NCBI GenBank assembly: GCA_020744225.1
Contig: JAGMWG010000010.1
Coordinates: forward strand, 1,364,001-1,428,000
Direction: 5' to 3'
DNA: 64,000 nucleotides
Source: Paraphoma chrysanthemicola
Taxonomy: Eukaryota; Ascomycota; Dothideomycetes; Pleosporales; Phaeosphaeriaceae
Position 1 is the first letter of the stretch, and the number at the start of each line of letters is the position of its first letter. The position numbers and the translations under genes were made by a program. Positions 10,336 through 19,984 of the stretch are shown piece after piece. Below the pieces are notes generated by a model. The model was not told where the DNA came from and searched no databases. It saw nothing but the letters and a program-made list of their open reading frames with translations.

Positions 10336-10589
10336 TTCCTCACCACCACGCCGCCGCCGCCCCCTCGGCCCCCTAATCACGCCCCTCCGCTAATCCCACA
10401 CTGCCCGCGCTCGCTGCTGTGCGCGCACTGCTCCCCCTCCCCGCTGGCTCCTGCGCGCCGCCCCTGTAGCACCAGCCTCTGATCGCCCTCCGACACTACG
10501 TGTAGCGGAGTCTGCCCAAGAGCCCTGCGACACTCCTACAATCTACCTGCCCCTCTCATCGAACCCGTTGCGGACGCAGAGACGCGACC

Positions 10590-12072
10590 ATGACGACCGC
10601 TGTCGCCAATCCGAATATCCCTGCCAACCATGCCGCACTGCCCTCCGCAGATGGCGTGGGCTCTTCAAGGTCTTATGCCGCCATTGCCCCCTCGACTTCT
10701 TCTCCCCACGCCGTGACGCCTTCGCGACCCTCCAAGCTGCCTCACGATGCTTCACCTACCGCCGCCGGTACTGATGCCCCAGCTTTCAGAGTCGACGGCA
10801 AGCGCTCGCCTCTTTCGTACGTCTTTCAGCCTCTCTTCTCGTTCTTCTACTTCCTCATCCTGCCGCCCGCCCAGCGCAGGCTCTCCCACCTCCTCCTCCA
10901 TGTCTCCGCCCGCGCGAGCCAACATGTCTAACCGCCCTTCGTCAAGCAGGTCCCGCGGCCCGGCTCCCAAGATTGTCGTCAAGAAGGAACCCAACTCGCC
11001 CGACATGCCTACCACCACCACCCGCCACCGGCCCCAGCGCCTGAACCTCTCCAACCACAACATCGTCCACTCCTCGGGCGCCCTTACTGCCCGCCCCTCG
11101 GGCCAGGGCAGCGCAAACCTCATGGACGTGGGCCTCGCCTGCCTCTCGCCGGGTTTCCACACCCAAGACCCCACGATGCGTGAGCAGCTACAGCGGAGTC
11201 TGGACGTACGGGAGCGACAACGGCAGATCATCGAGGCCCGCCAGAAGCATGGCGGCAAGGGTCCAGCGCCAGAGGACGACGCTCCTCGGCACGGCGAGAC
11301 GGGCGCCTTTGGACGCCCCATCAAGACCCCGCAAACGTCGCGCAGGAAGGGACCCCCGCCAGGCCTCTCCATTGCTCCTCCGACCGCGCAGCAATTCGCC
11401 CACGACCGAGTCATCCAGTCGGCACCCATCAACCAGACCTTCACCGGCTTGCGGAGCAATCCACCGCCATCACGGCAACTCGCCAACGGCCCATCCAGCC
11501 TCTCCCAAACCTCACACATTCACCACGTGCCCGCACAGCAGACGAGTAACCGATTGCCACCAATATCAGATGTTTTCCCAGAGCCGCTGGGCACAGCACG
11601 GCATCCCTACCACAACAGCAGCCCCGGCCACTCGTCGCACTCAAATGTGCAGCCTCCAATGCCCTCGCCCGGCTTCCCGCCTCATCATCAGCAGGCCCCG
11701 CCCCCAACGTCGCGGCCCCGCGAGTACAAGTCTGCCGAAGAGGCAGTGCAGTCGCTGTCGGGTGGTCGTGAGGATCTCCTGCCACGTCTCGTCCACTATG
11801 GCGGTCATCAGCCCCCAACGCCGCCCTCGCCAATGCCAAACAAGGCGGGCTCCTCAGCGTACCCTCCACATGCAGATCTGCACCGCAGCGGCAGCACACG
11901 GAGACGTGGCCGGGATGAGTACGAGCAAGACAATGGTACTCCACCATTGGGTCGACAGGCACCTCGCCTTGGTCCCTTTGGAGCTGGCCGCGACTCCCCA
12001 GAGACGCAACAGAAGAAGAAAGACGAGTTCATTGGACTATGTGCAAGAGCTTGGGATCTATTCCACTCTTGA
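10590..12072 (+). CDS. Proline/serine-rich unknown protein with conserved-looking termini
   Basis: Two exons, 10590-10816 and 10875-12072, giving 474 residues. The donor is GTACGT and the 58-nt intron ends at a CCAG acceptor; the split codon keeps the frame, joining KRSPLS to AGSPTSSSM. Most of the protein is disordered: Ser/Pro/Gln/His-rich with repeated PPP and SS runs. More ordered islands are PKIVVKKEPNSPDMP, the helix SPGFHTQDPTMREQLQRS followed by DVRERQRQIIEARQKHGG, and the extreme C-terminus KKDEFIGLCARAWDLFHS. No catalytic or DNA-binding domain is recognised. The VKKEP motif resembles a SUMO-acceptor consensus, suggesting but not proving a nuclear regulatory role. Another acceptor, 6 nt downstream, would break the frame. 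Confidence 0.72.
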
Positions 12073-14024
12073 TACCCGACCTCGGTCTCATCCGGTACTC
12101 GTTTTGGCGACTGCTTGATTTCGTTTGATCCCGGCGCAATCTGGAGTATGGAAACTGTCCATGTGACAAACACCTTCGCTTGATGTGTTCTGCTTCATTT
12201 CATTTGGCTGGGTTTTGCGTGCCAGCTATTATTACCCCTTGTCGCACTATTCTGAGCACGCGCACTTCGTCATTTTGTAAAAGCGCCCAATGTTGTCTAA
12301 TATGGCACGCATTACCATGTTTCTTTTTTCGGCACATACCACCCATTTTCTATGTTTCAAACCTACCTTTCAATTTCTACTGTTTACATGGCAGATGATA
12401 GGGATCTAGGGACGCGGAAAGGATGTTATTGATGTTGCTATGCCGTTTGGAAGACTTTTGGTCGAAGGGGTTATATGAAACATTACTTGTCTCATGACCA
12501 CCATACATTCTCCGGCAGTGTTGAGTCACAGCCACCTCACCTTTTCTATTGGGCGTGCGCTTTTTTTTGGTGGGAATGCTTTTGGCACCAGCAGTGGAGG
12601 AGATACCTATTGCAGTTTTCGGGTGGGGCGGAGGATGGAAGACAGAGACGAGGCATGTTTGGATCCGCAATTTCTTCGGCACATGCATATGCATGCACGT
12701 GGGACAAGTGACGACGCATACCATTATCCAGCACCTCTGAAATGAACAAGAAATTCAAACATGAAATCCTTTCCATTACCCATATGTGATCTGCAAACAC
12801 AACATTGCTCATCACGTCGATCGGGAACACCGAAACGCACATCTGCGCCGAACGAACGCCAGCTACATGAGCACGCGATCGCATGCGGCAATTCATCTAC
12901 ACGGTGCACGCAAGACTCCCATGATCGACGACCGGGATGTGTTTGTGCTTGAAACGTGCCTAATGCTTGGACCAGGACCGTTATGGTGAAACGTACCAGT
13001 ACCGGTACGCGAACGCGAAGGAACGGGGCCCTGCATTGCTGCTTGGGTCTTGTGGAAATTTTTTCAATCATGAAAGCTTTCCATATTTTATTTAGTGGCA
13101 TCTTGTCTTGGACAGATTGAGCATGGCGGGAAATAACACATATCAAGGATGCACATGTTTTGGGCAGATGAGGCTGGGGCGCATGCAGGGAGTGGGTGTG
13201 GATTTGGGCATTTGTGGAAATGAAGGGTATTAACAGTACGGTAACAAGGTGCCGAGAAGCGAGAAGCGGGAAGAGGATGATTGTCCATGCCGAGGCTGGG
13301 TGCAAATTGTTTTGTTTTCCCGGTCTACAGCAGTACTGCATGGGAGAGACTAGATGACGGAATGACTAGTTTCATGGACCGCATGTGCGTAGACATTGTC
13401 CGATCTGTAAATCTGGAAACCAACCCGATCTGAAGCTGGGATAATCGTTGGAGCAACGCTTCGTTTCGGAGCCAAAGTCCGGTGGCGGACGGAAGAATTT
13501 TGACTTTGTCGACTTGGTGACATGTCATGGTGATTGGAGGTAGTCCTTGCTAGTCATGTCCAAGCCACGAAGCGACCGTTTGAGCTGGGATCACCGTGGA
13601 CGGGCGGCTCGGTTCGAGGTTCAAAGCTTAGGCGCATGCATATGCAGATGGGTTGAGAGTGAGGAAGGAGTGGTGACATTATTGAGCGGGCAAAATATTG
13701 GTTACGAGCTGCTCATTTGTCCAAAACCTCTTGAGGGGCATCGTGCAGAGACGAGTTCCGTGATTCTACTTTGGAATAGTCCAGCAGGTCGGAGGCTGGG
13801 GTGAGATGGCTTGGAAGAGTACTTTCCTTGGTTTCTGCAGCAACCTCTTGTTCCCGAACACGATTCAGCTGCTGTTTGTGTATCATCTAGCTGTTCATCA
13901 AATCCGTGAATTTGTTACATCGATCCTTGATTTTACAGATAGCATCGCCACAAGACCTTTCAAGGTCTTTGAAACACTGGCATACTCAAAAGCTTGCACT
14001 ATGCCAGTTCATGTTCTCTCATCA
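12073..14024. other. Intergenic, no supported gene
   Basis: Nearly 2 kb between the Pro/Ser-rich gene and the 3' end of the ankyrin gene. A T-rich stretch at 12180-12390 is compatible with a 3' UTR. The longest ORF (minus strand, 12724-13341) has no domain, biased composition and no splice support, so it is not called. Confidence 0.45.
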
Positions 14025-15404
14025 CTAGGTCCTTCTCCGAGATCGCCGGCCCTGCTTTCTGGTATTGCGTTCGCTGCCAGTGGTTTCTCTGGCTTGGAAT
14101 ACGAAAATGGGTCTTCTTGTCCATGGCATCATATCAGCCTCCGAATTCCCTGCCTTGCTTGCCAGAACATGCGACTCCTCTAAAATGACCGCCGCTTGCG
14201 ATTCTTGAACGTGGTTGCATCGAAGGTATTCGCATAGCTTCTCGTTCCCTGAAGAAATCGCGAATGGCAGCAGTGACTTTGACGCCTTGACGGTCGAAGA
14301 CATCCCATCGCTCGACCTAGTCAGAGTCTCTGAAGTATGCTCGATCAACATTCGAACAATATCAAGACGGCCACGCTTGACAGCCAGTTCAATCACATCA
14401 TCGTCAGTCGAAAGTGGATGAGCTCCTCGGTCGAGCAGAAGACGTACGATCTTCTCGTTGCCGCCCTTGACAGCTTGTCGAAGTGGATTCCAGGGGTACC
14501 GTGGCTCTGCTGGTGATAGACTGCCGGCAGATCTAACGCGGGGTGGCCCTATTTGTTGTACTACAGCTCCATGATCCAGGAGCCACGTTGCGACGTCTTC
14601 TCTTTGCGGGCTTTGACACGCAATTTCGTACAAGACTTGGTTCACATCGGGCTCAATTGTCTGGATAGAATACTCTGGCGCCCATGGGGATCCGCAAAGA
14701 GTGCAAATGTTTGAAAAGAAGTTGATCAGCGGACTACGCAGCATGCCCATGATAAGATCCCTGTATACACACGATGCTCCCAATATGAAATCATTTGAAC
14801 CCCATGCGGGATCCAAAATGTACTCCGCAATATGGAGATGGCCGGCTCTCATCGCTGGACCGAATGCTTGTGCTCTTAACGATTTTCTGTCAAGCCTTCT
14901 ATCGGTGAAGAGAAGTTCCAGTATATCTTCTCGTGCGAAATGGGAGGCCAAGTCTATAGGGTTATCCCATATCTCGGCGGGCTTGGGATAACGCTTCGAG
15001 CCAGTGGTTCCACCAAACACGCCGTGAAAGTCCGGGCAGTCTAGGAGGCCTTTTACTACCTCCATACGGTCGAGGATGATAGCAGCTTGCAGTAGATGCC
15101 TTGTTCCATCCCATGGTTGCAAGTTTGGCAAAAGTTCAGTGGTTAGAATTCGATGCGGCTTGTAGCACAGTGCCGAAATACACGTTCGTAACAAGGCGGG
15201 TTTATCATCCCCACTCTGCGTGCAGACTCGCACAGCAGCATCATGCACAGTCTGTTCGCGTACAGAGAGCGATACTCTGTTCCGGAAGATCTTGTGAGTC
15301 AAGTACTCTTGCCAGAACTGATCATATTCGAGACTGCGGCGGGCTGAAATCTTGTTCTGTTTGATGTGGTCGTCAAGAACACTTGTCGCGTGTAATGCCT
15401 TCAT
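14025..15404 (-). CDS. Ankyrin-repeat protein
   Basis: Single-exon, 459 residues from the first ATG at 15404 (the frame extends upstream only through a GTG). The N-terminal third (SLEYDQFWQEYLTHKIFRN) has no known domain. Ankyrin-type repeats are visible: IDLASHFAREDILELLFTD, then MRAGHLHIAEYILDPAW, and clearest GGNEKIVRLLLDRGAHPL followed by VKRGRLDIVRMLIEH. A weaker one is SSGNEKLCEYLRCN. Earlier segments such as LQAAIILDRMEVVKGLLDC fit degenerate repeats. Ankyrin repeats mediate protein binding; no effector domain is fused. The C-terminus is basic (RKQGRRSRRRT). Such proteins are abundant and fast-evolving in filamentous fungi, so no specific function is offered. Confidence 0.8.
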   Translation of the reverse strand: MKALHATSVLDDHIKQNKISARRSLEYDQFWQEYLTHKIFRNRVSLSVREQTVHDAAVRVCTQSGDDKPALLRTCISALCYKPHRILTTELLPNLQPWDGTRHLLQAAIILDRMEVVKGLLDCPDFHGVFGGTTGSKRYPKPAEIWDNPIDLASHFAREDILELLFTDRRLDRKSLRAQAFGPAMRAGHLHIAEYILDPAWGSNDFILGASCVYRDLIMGMLRSPLINFFSNICTLCGSPWAPEYSIQTIEPDVNQVLYEIACQSPQREDVATWLLDHGAVVQQIGPPRVRSAGSLSPAEPRYPWNPLRQAVKGGNEKIVRLLLDRGAHPLSTDDDVIELAVKRGRLDIVRMLIEHTSETLTRSSDGMSSTVKASKSLLPFAISSGNEKLCEYLRCNHVQESQAAVILEESHVLASKAGNSEADMMPWTRRPIFVFQARETTGSERNTRKQGRRSRRRT

Positions 15405-15773
15405 AATATCCACAGAAAAATCTCCTGCAGCTCAATCAGCCTTCCAAACTTCCAAACTTGTAATGTGATGTTTGTGGGCGCCGAGAAGGAGTGGCCTCAC
15501 GGTTGACAAGCCTTAATCCCAACGTCTGCTTCAAGTCAGGTTGGCTGACAGCATACAAAAGAACTTCGTGCCACAATTCCGCCGGAAGACACTGTAGAAT
15601 CATCGTGCTGATCAAGGGTTATCATGGGTGATGAATGAAGGCAAGGTTTCAAGGCTGGGTGCCTGGTGAGGGCAGGAGGGGCCGCCGTTTACGCTAGTCT
15701 TAATGTAGATGTGCCCAGTATCAGGGGCACGACGAACGAGTCAGCATATTACTCCTCGATTGAATTGGACCAT
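15405..15773. other. Short intergenic spacer between two minus-strand genes
   Basis: Upstream region of the ankyrin gene and downstream region of the dehydrogenase gene; no ORF of interest. Confidence 0.45.
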
Positions 15774-16925
15774 CTACTTTGCTTTTGATACTGAAGCGCC
15801 ATACTCATAGAAGCCCCGTCCTGACTTGACACCAAGCTTACCCTCAGCGATCATCGATTTGAGATATTCCCGCGGTGCCTGAGGCAGACCTTCTCGGGTT
15901 TCCGCATAATGCTCCTCAATATCCAGTACTACATCCAGTCCAACAACGTCCATTTGCTCACACGGCCCTTTGGGTGTCTTAAGAACCTCTTTGAAGATCG
16001 TATCGACTTCTTCAGGAGAGGCGACACCCTCTGCAACCGTAAGCAATGCCTCGCGTTTGATGGCGGCCCAGATCCTATCAAGTCAGCATGAGCTTGGGCC
16101 TAGTCACCTTTGCATTCTTTAATTGAGCCTACCTGTTGTAGATATAGCCAGTGGAAGACTTGTGGACCTGGAAGGGCATGAATTTGTGGAGCTTGCATTG
16201 CTCCATCATCAGAGAGATGACTTCTGGCGAGGTTTCCTCGCTCCCCATGACCTCAATCGCTGCCTGACTTAGTGTTGTGTCCTCTCTTCTTGGGGATCCG
16301 GTCAGAGTTCAAACATACCTGAGGTCTCTGGAGGCCAGTCTACCTCAGACTTAGTGGTTGATCAGAAACAAGATCATTGTGGCAATTGCACATACATGAG
16401 TGGAGGCTCAAGAACCTCGAGCGATCATCAAGCTCAACGTCCTTGATGATCTCGGAGATTGTGTAGCTACTGGAGTTTGATGCGATGATGGTGTCCGGCG
16501 ATGCGACATCGTTGAGGTTTTTGATGACTTTTTTCTTGAGTTGCAGAGACTCAGGGACGCACTATTTGTATCAGCGCGATGTTTTCTAGACATCATATGC
16601 AAGGTCTCTCACCTCAAGAATCAGCCAGGCAGGTAACACTGCCTCGCTTAGTCGGCTGGCTGGATAAGTGCTGACCTTGCCCCATCCATCTGGACCTGGT
16701 GAGCTGGCTTGTCGAAGGCCCTGGATGTATTCCTGTGCTTTTTCCAATTGCTGCTCATTTTGGTCGATAAGATTGACAGATCCACCCAGTTGTGACCACT
16801 GGTTCGGAAGCTTTAGCCCAGCGCGTACTGCAAGTTCAGGCGGGGAGAAGTACCATGTAGGCAAGGCGAGCGCCTTGTGTTCCTGCCCCAACCAATGCGA
16901 CTGGCTTGTCTCCTGGCGTAATCAT
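15774..16925 (-). CDS. 3-hydroxyacyl-CoA dehydrogenase family protein, six exons
   Basis: Exons on the minus strand: 16925-16854, 16798-16613, 16561-16396, 16339-16319, 16259-16133, 16074-15774; 290 residues. All five introns (51-59 nt) are GT-AG and every junction preserves frame; exon 4 is only 21 nt. The N-terminal Rossmann fold starts PVALVGAGTQGARLAYM (GxGxxG) followed by GGSVNLIDQNEQQLEKA with the NAD-selecting acidic residue at the end of beta-2. The catalytic region reads IIASNSSSYTISEI and SLHSYWPPETSAIEVM, the family's HxxxPP-type motif formed across the microexon. The C-terminal 3HCDH domain contains TGYIYNRIWAAIKREAL and ends GVKSGRGFYEYG. The family oxidises 3-hydroxyacyl-CoA or related hydroxy acids with NAD+; the lack of an obvious peroxisomal PTS1 (it ends SKAK) leaves location open. 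Confidence 0.9.
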
Positions 16926-17578
16926 GTCTGCTGCTTGAGGCTGGTCGATGCTTCCTAGGTCGTCAAGGCCATCGAAGGAGTTTGCTGTGAAGATCAGTCG
17001 CAGTCAGGTGTCAATCGTATTCATTGGCTCGTGGTAACCGAATGCCGTCTAAAGCCGTTCTTGTGGCTTATCTATCCGTGACTTGTCAGACATGTCACAT
17101 ATGTCAATCTACGCTCATGCGTTTGCTAAGGGCGTTGCAGAATCTTTGATACATGCATCTCGTGCTGCCATAGCATTGCAATAACGTGCACACAGTATGC
17201 AGGTGGGATTGGGCAAGCAATTGGAGACTTTGGACTATGATGCTCATCTCTCCAGATTGGGCGTGCGAACAAAATGTTCCATGGTCTCGGCACAAGGTCC
17301 CGCAAGATTATGATGTCCGGTGATGGGAAGATGATGGAGTTGGCGAAGCAAGCATGAAATCTGTAGCAGTCAGATGCGAGACACATGCAGACGCAGGGTC
17401 TGGAGATCTGATCTGATAGCTGGGCGTAGCCAGTGGCAGGTCGGCCAATTACGCCGCCATGGTGGGGGAGGGGCAGATCGGCAAGGCTGACGGAGCTCTT
17501 TAATGCGACCTCCGTCATTTTTGGGTAGACAATGCGCCTTCCGCCTTCGCCGCAGCCCCGTCAAACGTCGCCCACTGC
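16926..17578. promoter_or_regulatory. Divergent intergenic region between dehydrogenase and SSP411 gene
   Basis: The dehydrogenase (-) and the thioredoxin-domain gene (+) diverge here, so both promoters lie in this 653 bp. An acceptor-like TTCACAG at 16989-16983 (minus strand) just upstream of the chosen dehydrogenase ATG leaves open a further 5' exon, but none with a good donor and matching phase was found. Confidence 0.45.
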
Positions 17579-19984
17579 ATGCCGCTGGTGCGCTTCAACC
17601 TTCGAGGACCCTGCTACACCCCTGCCAGACAACCCCCTACATCCGTCTTCCCTCGTGTACTTGCACCACGACGCGCCGCTGCCGCGCAACCAGCACCTGG
17701 AGCGCATCTGCGCAACTTGCACATGTCGCTCCTCAGAATGGACGGGCAACGCTCATCGGCCGCGCCGGCTTCGTCCGGTGACGGGCTGAAGCTCACAAAC
17801 AGGCTCAAGGAGAGCCGAAGCCCCTATGTCCGCGGCCACATGGACAACCCCGTGGCATGGCAGACATGGGGCCCTGAGGCTCTCGAGCTGGCCAAGAAAT
17901 CTAACCGGCTCATCTTCATCAGCATCGGATATGCCGCCTGTCACTGGTGCCATGTCATGGAGCGCGAGTCGTTCGAGAACCAAGAAGTCGCAAACATCCT
18001 CAACGACAGCTTCATCCCCATTAAGATCGATCGCGAAGAGCGGCCGGACGTGGATCGCATATACATGAACTACGTCCAGGCGACTACTGGCGGTGGAGGC
18101 TGGCCACTGAATGTCTTCATTACGCCCGATCTCGAGCCCATATTCGGCGGCACGTACTGGCCGGGGCCCGGGTCGACCATGGCTATGGAGGGACATGCTG
18201 GCTTTGTGGGCATTCTAGAAAAGATTCGCGATGTGTGGCAGAACCAACGAAAGCGGTGTCTGGACTCGGCAAAGGAGATCACGGCCCAGCTGCGCGACTT
18301 CGCCGAGGACGGGAACATTAGTAGGAAGGACGGTGCCGAGCGCGATCCCCTCGACCTGGAGCTGCTGGACGAAGCCTACGAGCACTTCAAGCTACGGTTT
18401 GACACGGCACATGCAGGCTTCGGCGGCGCTCCCAAGTTCCCAACGCCCTCCAATCTCCACTTTCTGCTGAAGCTCGCGTCCTACCCAAGCGAAGTTGCTG
18501 AGGTGATAGGGACTGAAGATGTCGCGACAGCACAAGAGATGGTCTTGGCCACGCTGGACAACATGAACAAGGGCGGCATCCATGATCAAATCGGCAACGG
18601 TTTCGCACGCTACTCTGTGACCAAAGACTGGAGCTTGCCACACTTTGAAAAAATGCTCTACGACCAAGCACAACTACTGCCCGTGTATCTGGATGCATAT
18701 CTCACCACAAAGCGAGCTGACCTCCTCGATGCTGTCCATGACATTGCCACTTACTTGACTTCAGCGCCCATGCACGCCGAAACTGGGGGTTTCTTCTCTT
18801 CCGAGGACGCAGATTCGCTCTACAGGCCGAACGACAAGGAGAAGCGAGAAGGCGCCTTCTACGTTTGGACACTGAAGGAGTTACAAGAGATCCTCGGTGA
18901 TCGTGATGCGGAGATTCTCGCACGCTACTACAATGTCAGAGACGAGGGCAATGTTGCGCCGGAAAACGATGCGCACGACGAACTCATCAACCAGAACGTG
19001 TTGGCCGTTAATCGGAATACGCCCACTGACCTCGCAAGACAATTTGCGCTCTCGGAAGAAGAAGTCCAGAAGATACTGCAAACCGGAAGGCAGAAATTGC
19101 GTGATCACAGGGAAAAGGAGCGCCCACGGCCCGCGCTTGACGACAAGATTGTCGTCTCCTGGAATGGCCTGGCGATTGGCGCATTAGCACGAACAGCGGC
19201 CGCACTCTCATCACAAAATACCACAGCTTCGGCAAGATATCAAGCCGCTGCCGAAAGGGCGGCCAGCTTCATCAAGAAAGAACTCTACAATGCATCCACA
19301 AGAACGCTGATACGTGTCTATCGCGAAGGGCCAGGTGACGCGCCTGGCTTTGCAGACGATTACGCCTACTTGATCTCAGGTCTTATCGATCTCTACGAAG
19401 CAACCTTTGACACGTCATATCTTCAATGGGCCGACGAATTGCAGCAATCACAACTCAAGCTCTTCTGGGACAAACAGCACCTTGGTTTCTACTCGACGCC
19501 CGAAAACCAGACCGATCTGATCCTGCGGTTGAAGGACGGCATGGACAATGCTGAACCGGGCACGAATGGCGTCTCTGCGAGGAATCTTGACCGACTCGGC
19601 GCACTACTAGAAGACGATGAGTACACGATGATGGCGCGGGAAACAGCAAGCGCATTTGAAGCTGAGCTCATGCAACATCCATTCCTCTTCCCAAGTATGA
19701 TGGACGCTGTCGTGGCTGGCAAATTGGGAATGCAACATGTTGTCATCACTGGCACTGGTGAGCGCGTCGATGGATGGCTCGAGCAATACCGTCGGAAACC
19801 GAAAGTCTTGAGCGTAGTCAGTCGAGTTGGTGCTGATAGCGGAGCATGGTTGAAGCAGCGGAATCTGTTGGTTAAGAGCATGGACGCCGGACGAGAAGGT
19901 GTCATGGTCTGCGAAAAAGGAGCATGTAGAGACGAGTTGAGCATGGGTTTAGGGAACCTGAAGGATGCTATTCCCCAGCTATGA
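17579..19984 (+). CDS. SSP411/YyaL-type thioredoxin-domain protein (DUF255)
   Basis: Intronless, 801 residues. Residues 1-70 are rich in Arg/Pro/Ala with almost no acidic residues, consistent with a mitochondrial presequence. The DUF255 thioredoxin-like domain begins at LTNRLKESRSPYVRGHMDNP and contains FISIGYAACHWCHVME with a CxxC pair at C121/C124, then IKIDREERPDVD and GGWPLNVFITPDLEP. The remainder is the (alpha/alpha)6-barrel region seen in spermatogenesis-associated protein 20 and bacterial YyaL: GFGGAPKFPTPSNL, GGIHDQIGNGFARYS, LPHFEKMLYDQAQL, GGFFSSEDADS, and VSWNGLAIGALARTA. Length and motif order match full-length family members. The biochemical role of the family is unsettled; a redox-linked or sugar-epimerase-like activity has been suggested. 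Confidence 0.95.
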   Translation: MPLVRFNLRGPCYTPARQPPTSVFPRVLAPRRAAAAQPAPGAHLRNLHMSLLRMDGQRSSAAPASSGDGLKLTNRLKESRSPYVRGHMDNPVAWQTWGPEALELAKKSNRLIFISIGYAACHWCHVMERESFENQEVANILNDSFIPIKIDREERPDVDRIYMNYVQATTGGGGWPLNVFITPDLEPIFGGTYWPGPGSTMAMEGHAGFVGILEKIRDVWQNQRKRCLDSAKEITAQLRDFAEDGNISRKDGAERDPLDLELLDEAYEHFKLRFDTAHAGFGGAPKFPTPSNLHFLLKLASYPSEVAEVIGTEDVATAQEMVLATLDNMNKGGIHDQIGNGFARYSVTKDWSLPHFEKMLYDQAQLLPVYLDAYLTTKRADLLDAVHDIATYLTSAPMHAETGGFFSSEDADSLYRPNDKEKREGAFYVWTLKELQEILGDRDAEILARYYNVRDEGNVAPENDAHDELINQNVLAVNRNTPTDLARQFALSEEEVQKILQTGRQKLRDHREKERPRPALDDKIVVSWNGLAIGALARTAAALSSQNTTASARYQAAAERAASFIKKELYNASTRTLIRVYREGPGDAPGFADDYAYLISGLIDLYEATFDTSYLQWADELQQSQLKLFWDKQHLGFYSTPENQTDLILRLKDGMDNAEPGTNGVSARNLDRLGALLEDDEYTMMARETASAFEAELMQHPFLFPSMMDAVVAGKLGMQHVVITGTGERVDGWLEQYRRKPKVLSVVSRVGADSGAWLKQRNLLVKSMDAGREGVMVCEKGACRDELSMGLGNLKDAIPQL

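Larger units (their letters stand above)
7125..10589. other. 3.4-kb gene-poor interval
   Basis: No confident gene. A weak candidate small ORF begins at 7739 with an ACCATG context and is discussed in the findings. An imperfect duplicated segment lies at 8364-8447, and a CTG/TTG-rich tract at 10257-10335. From about 9.4 to 10.5 kb the DNA becomes GC-rich with long antisense ORFs of low-complexity Arg/Ala sequence, which I regard as composition artefacts and possible 5' UTR/promoter of the next gene. Confidence 0.5.

Noticed and set aside
9805..10380. 191-codon minus-strand ORF rich in Arg and Ala
   Set aside because: Its sequence is the shadow of the CTG/TTG tract and GC-rich DNA, with Ala/Thr homopolymer-like runs and no domain.
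10752..11519. 255-codon minus-strand ORF
   Set aside because: Antisense to the Pro/Ser-rich gene; Gly/Arg/Val-rich shadow composition.
12724..13341. 205-codon minus-strand ORF
   Set aside because: No recognisable motif, and unusual Cys/His/Arg composition typical of random ORFs in this base composition.
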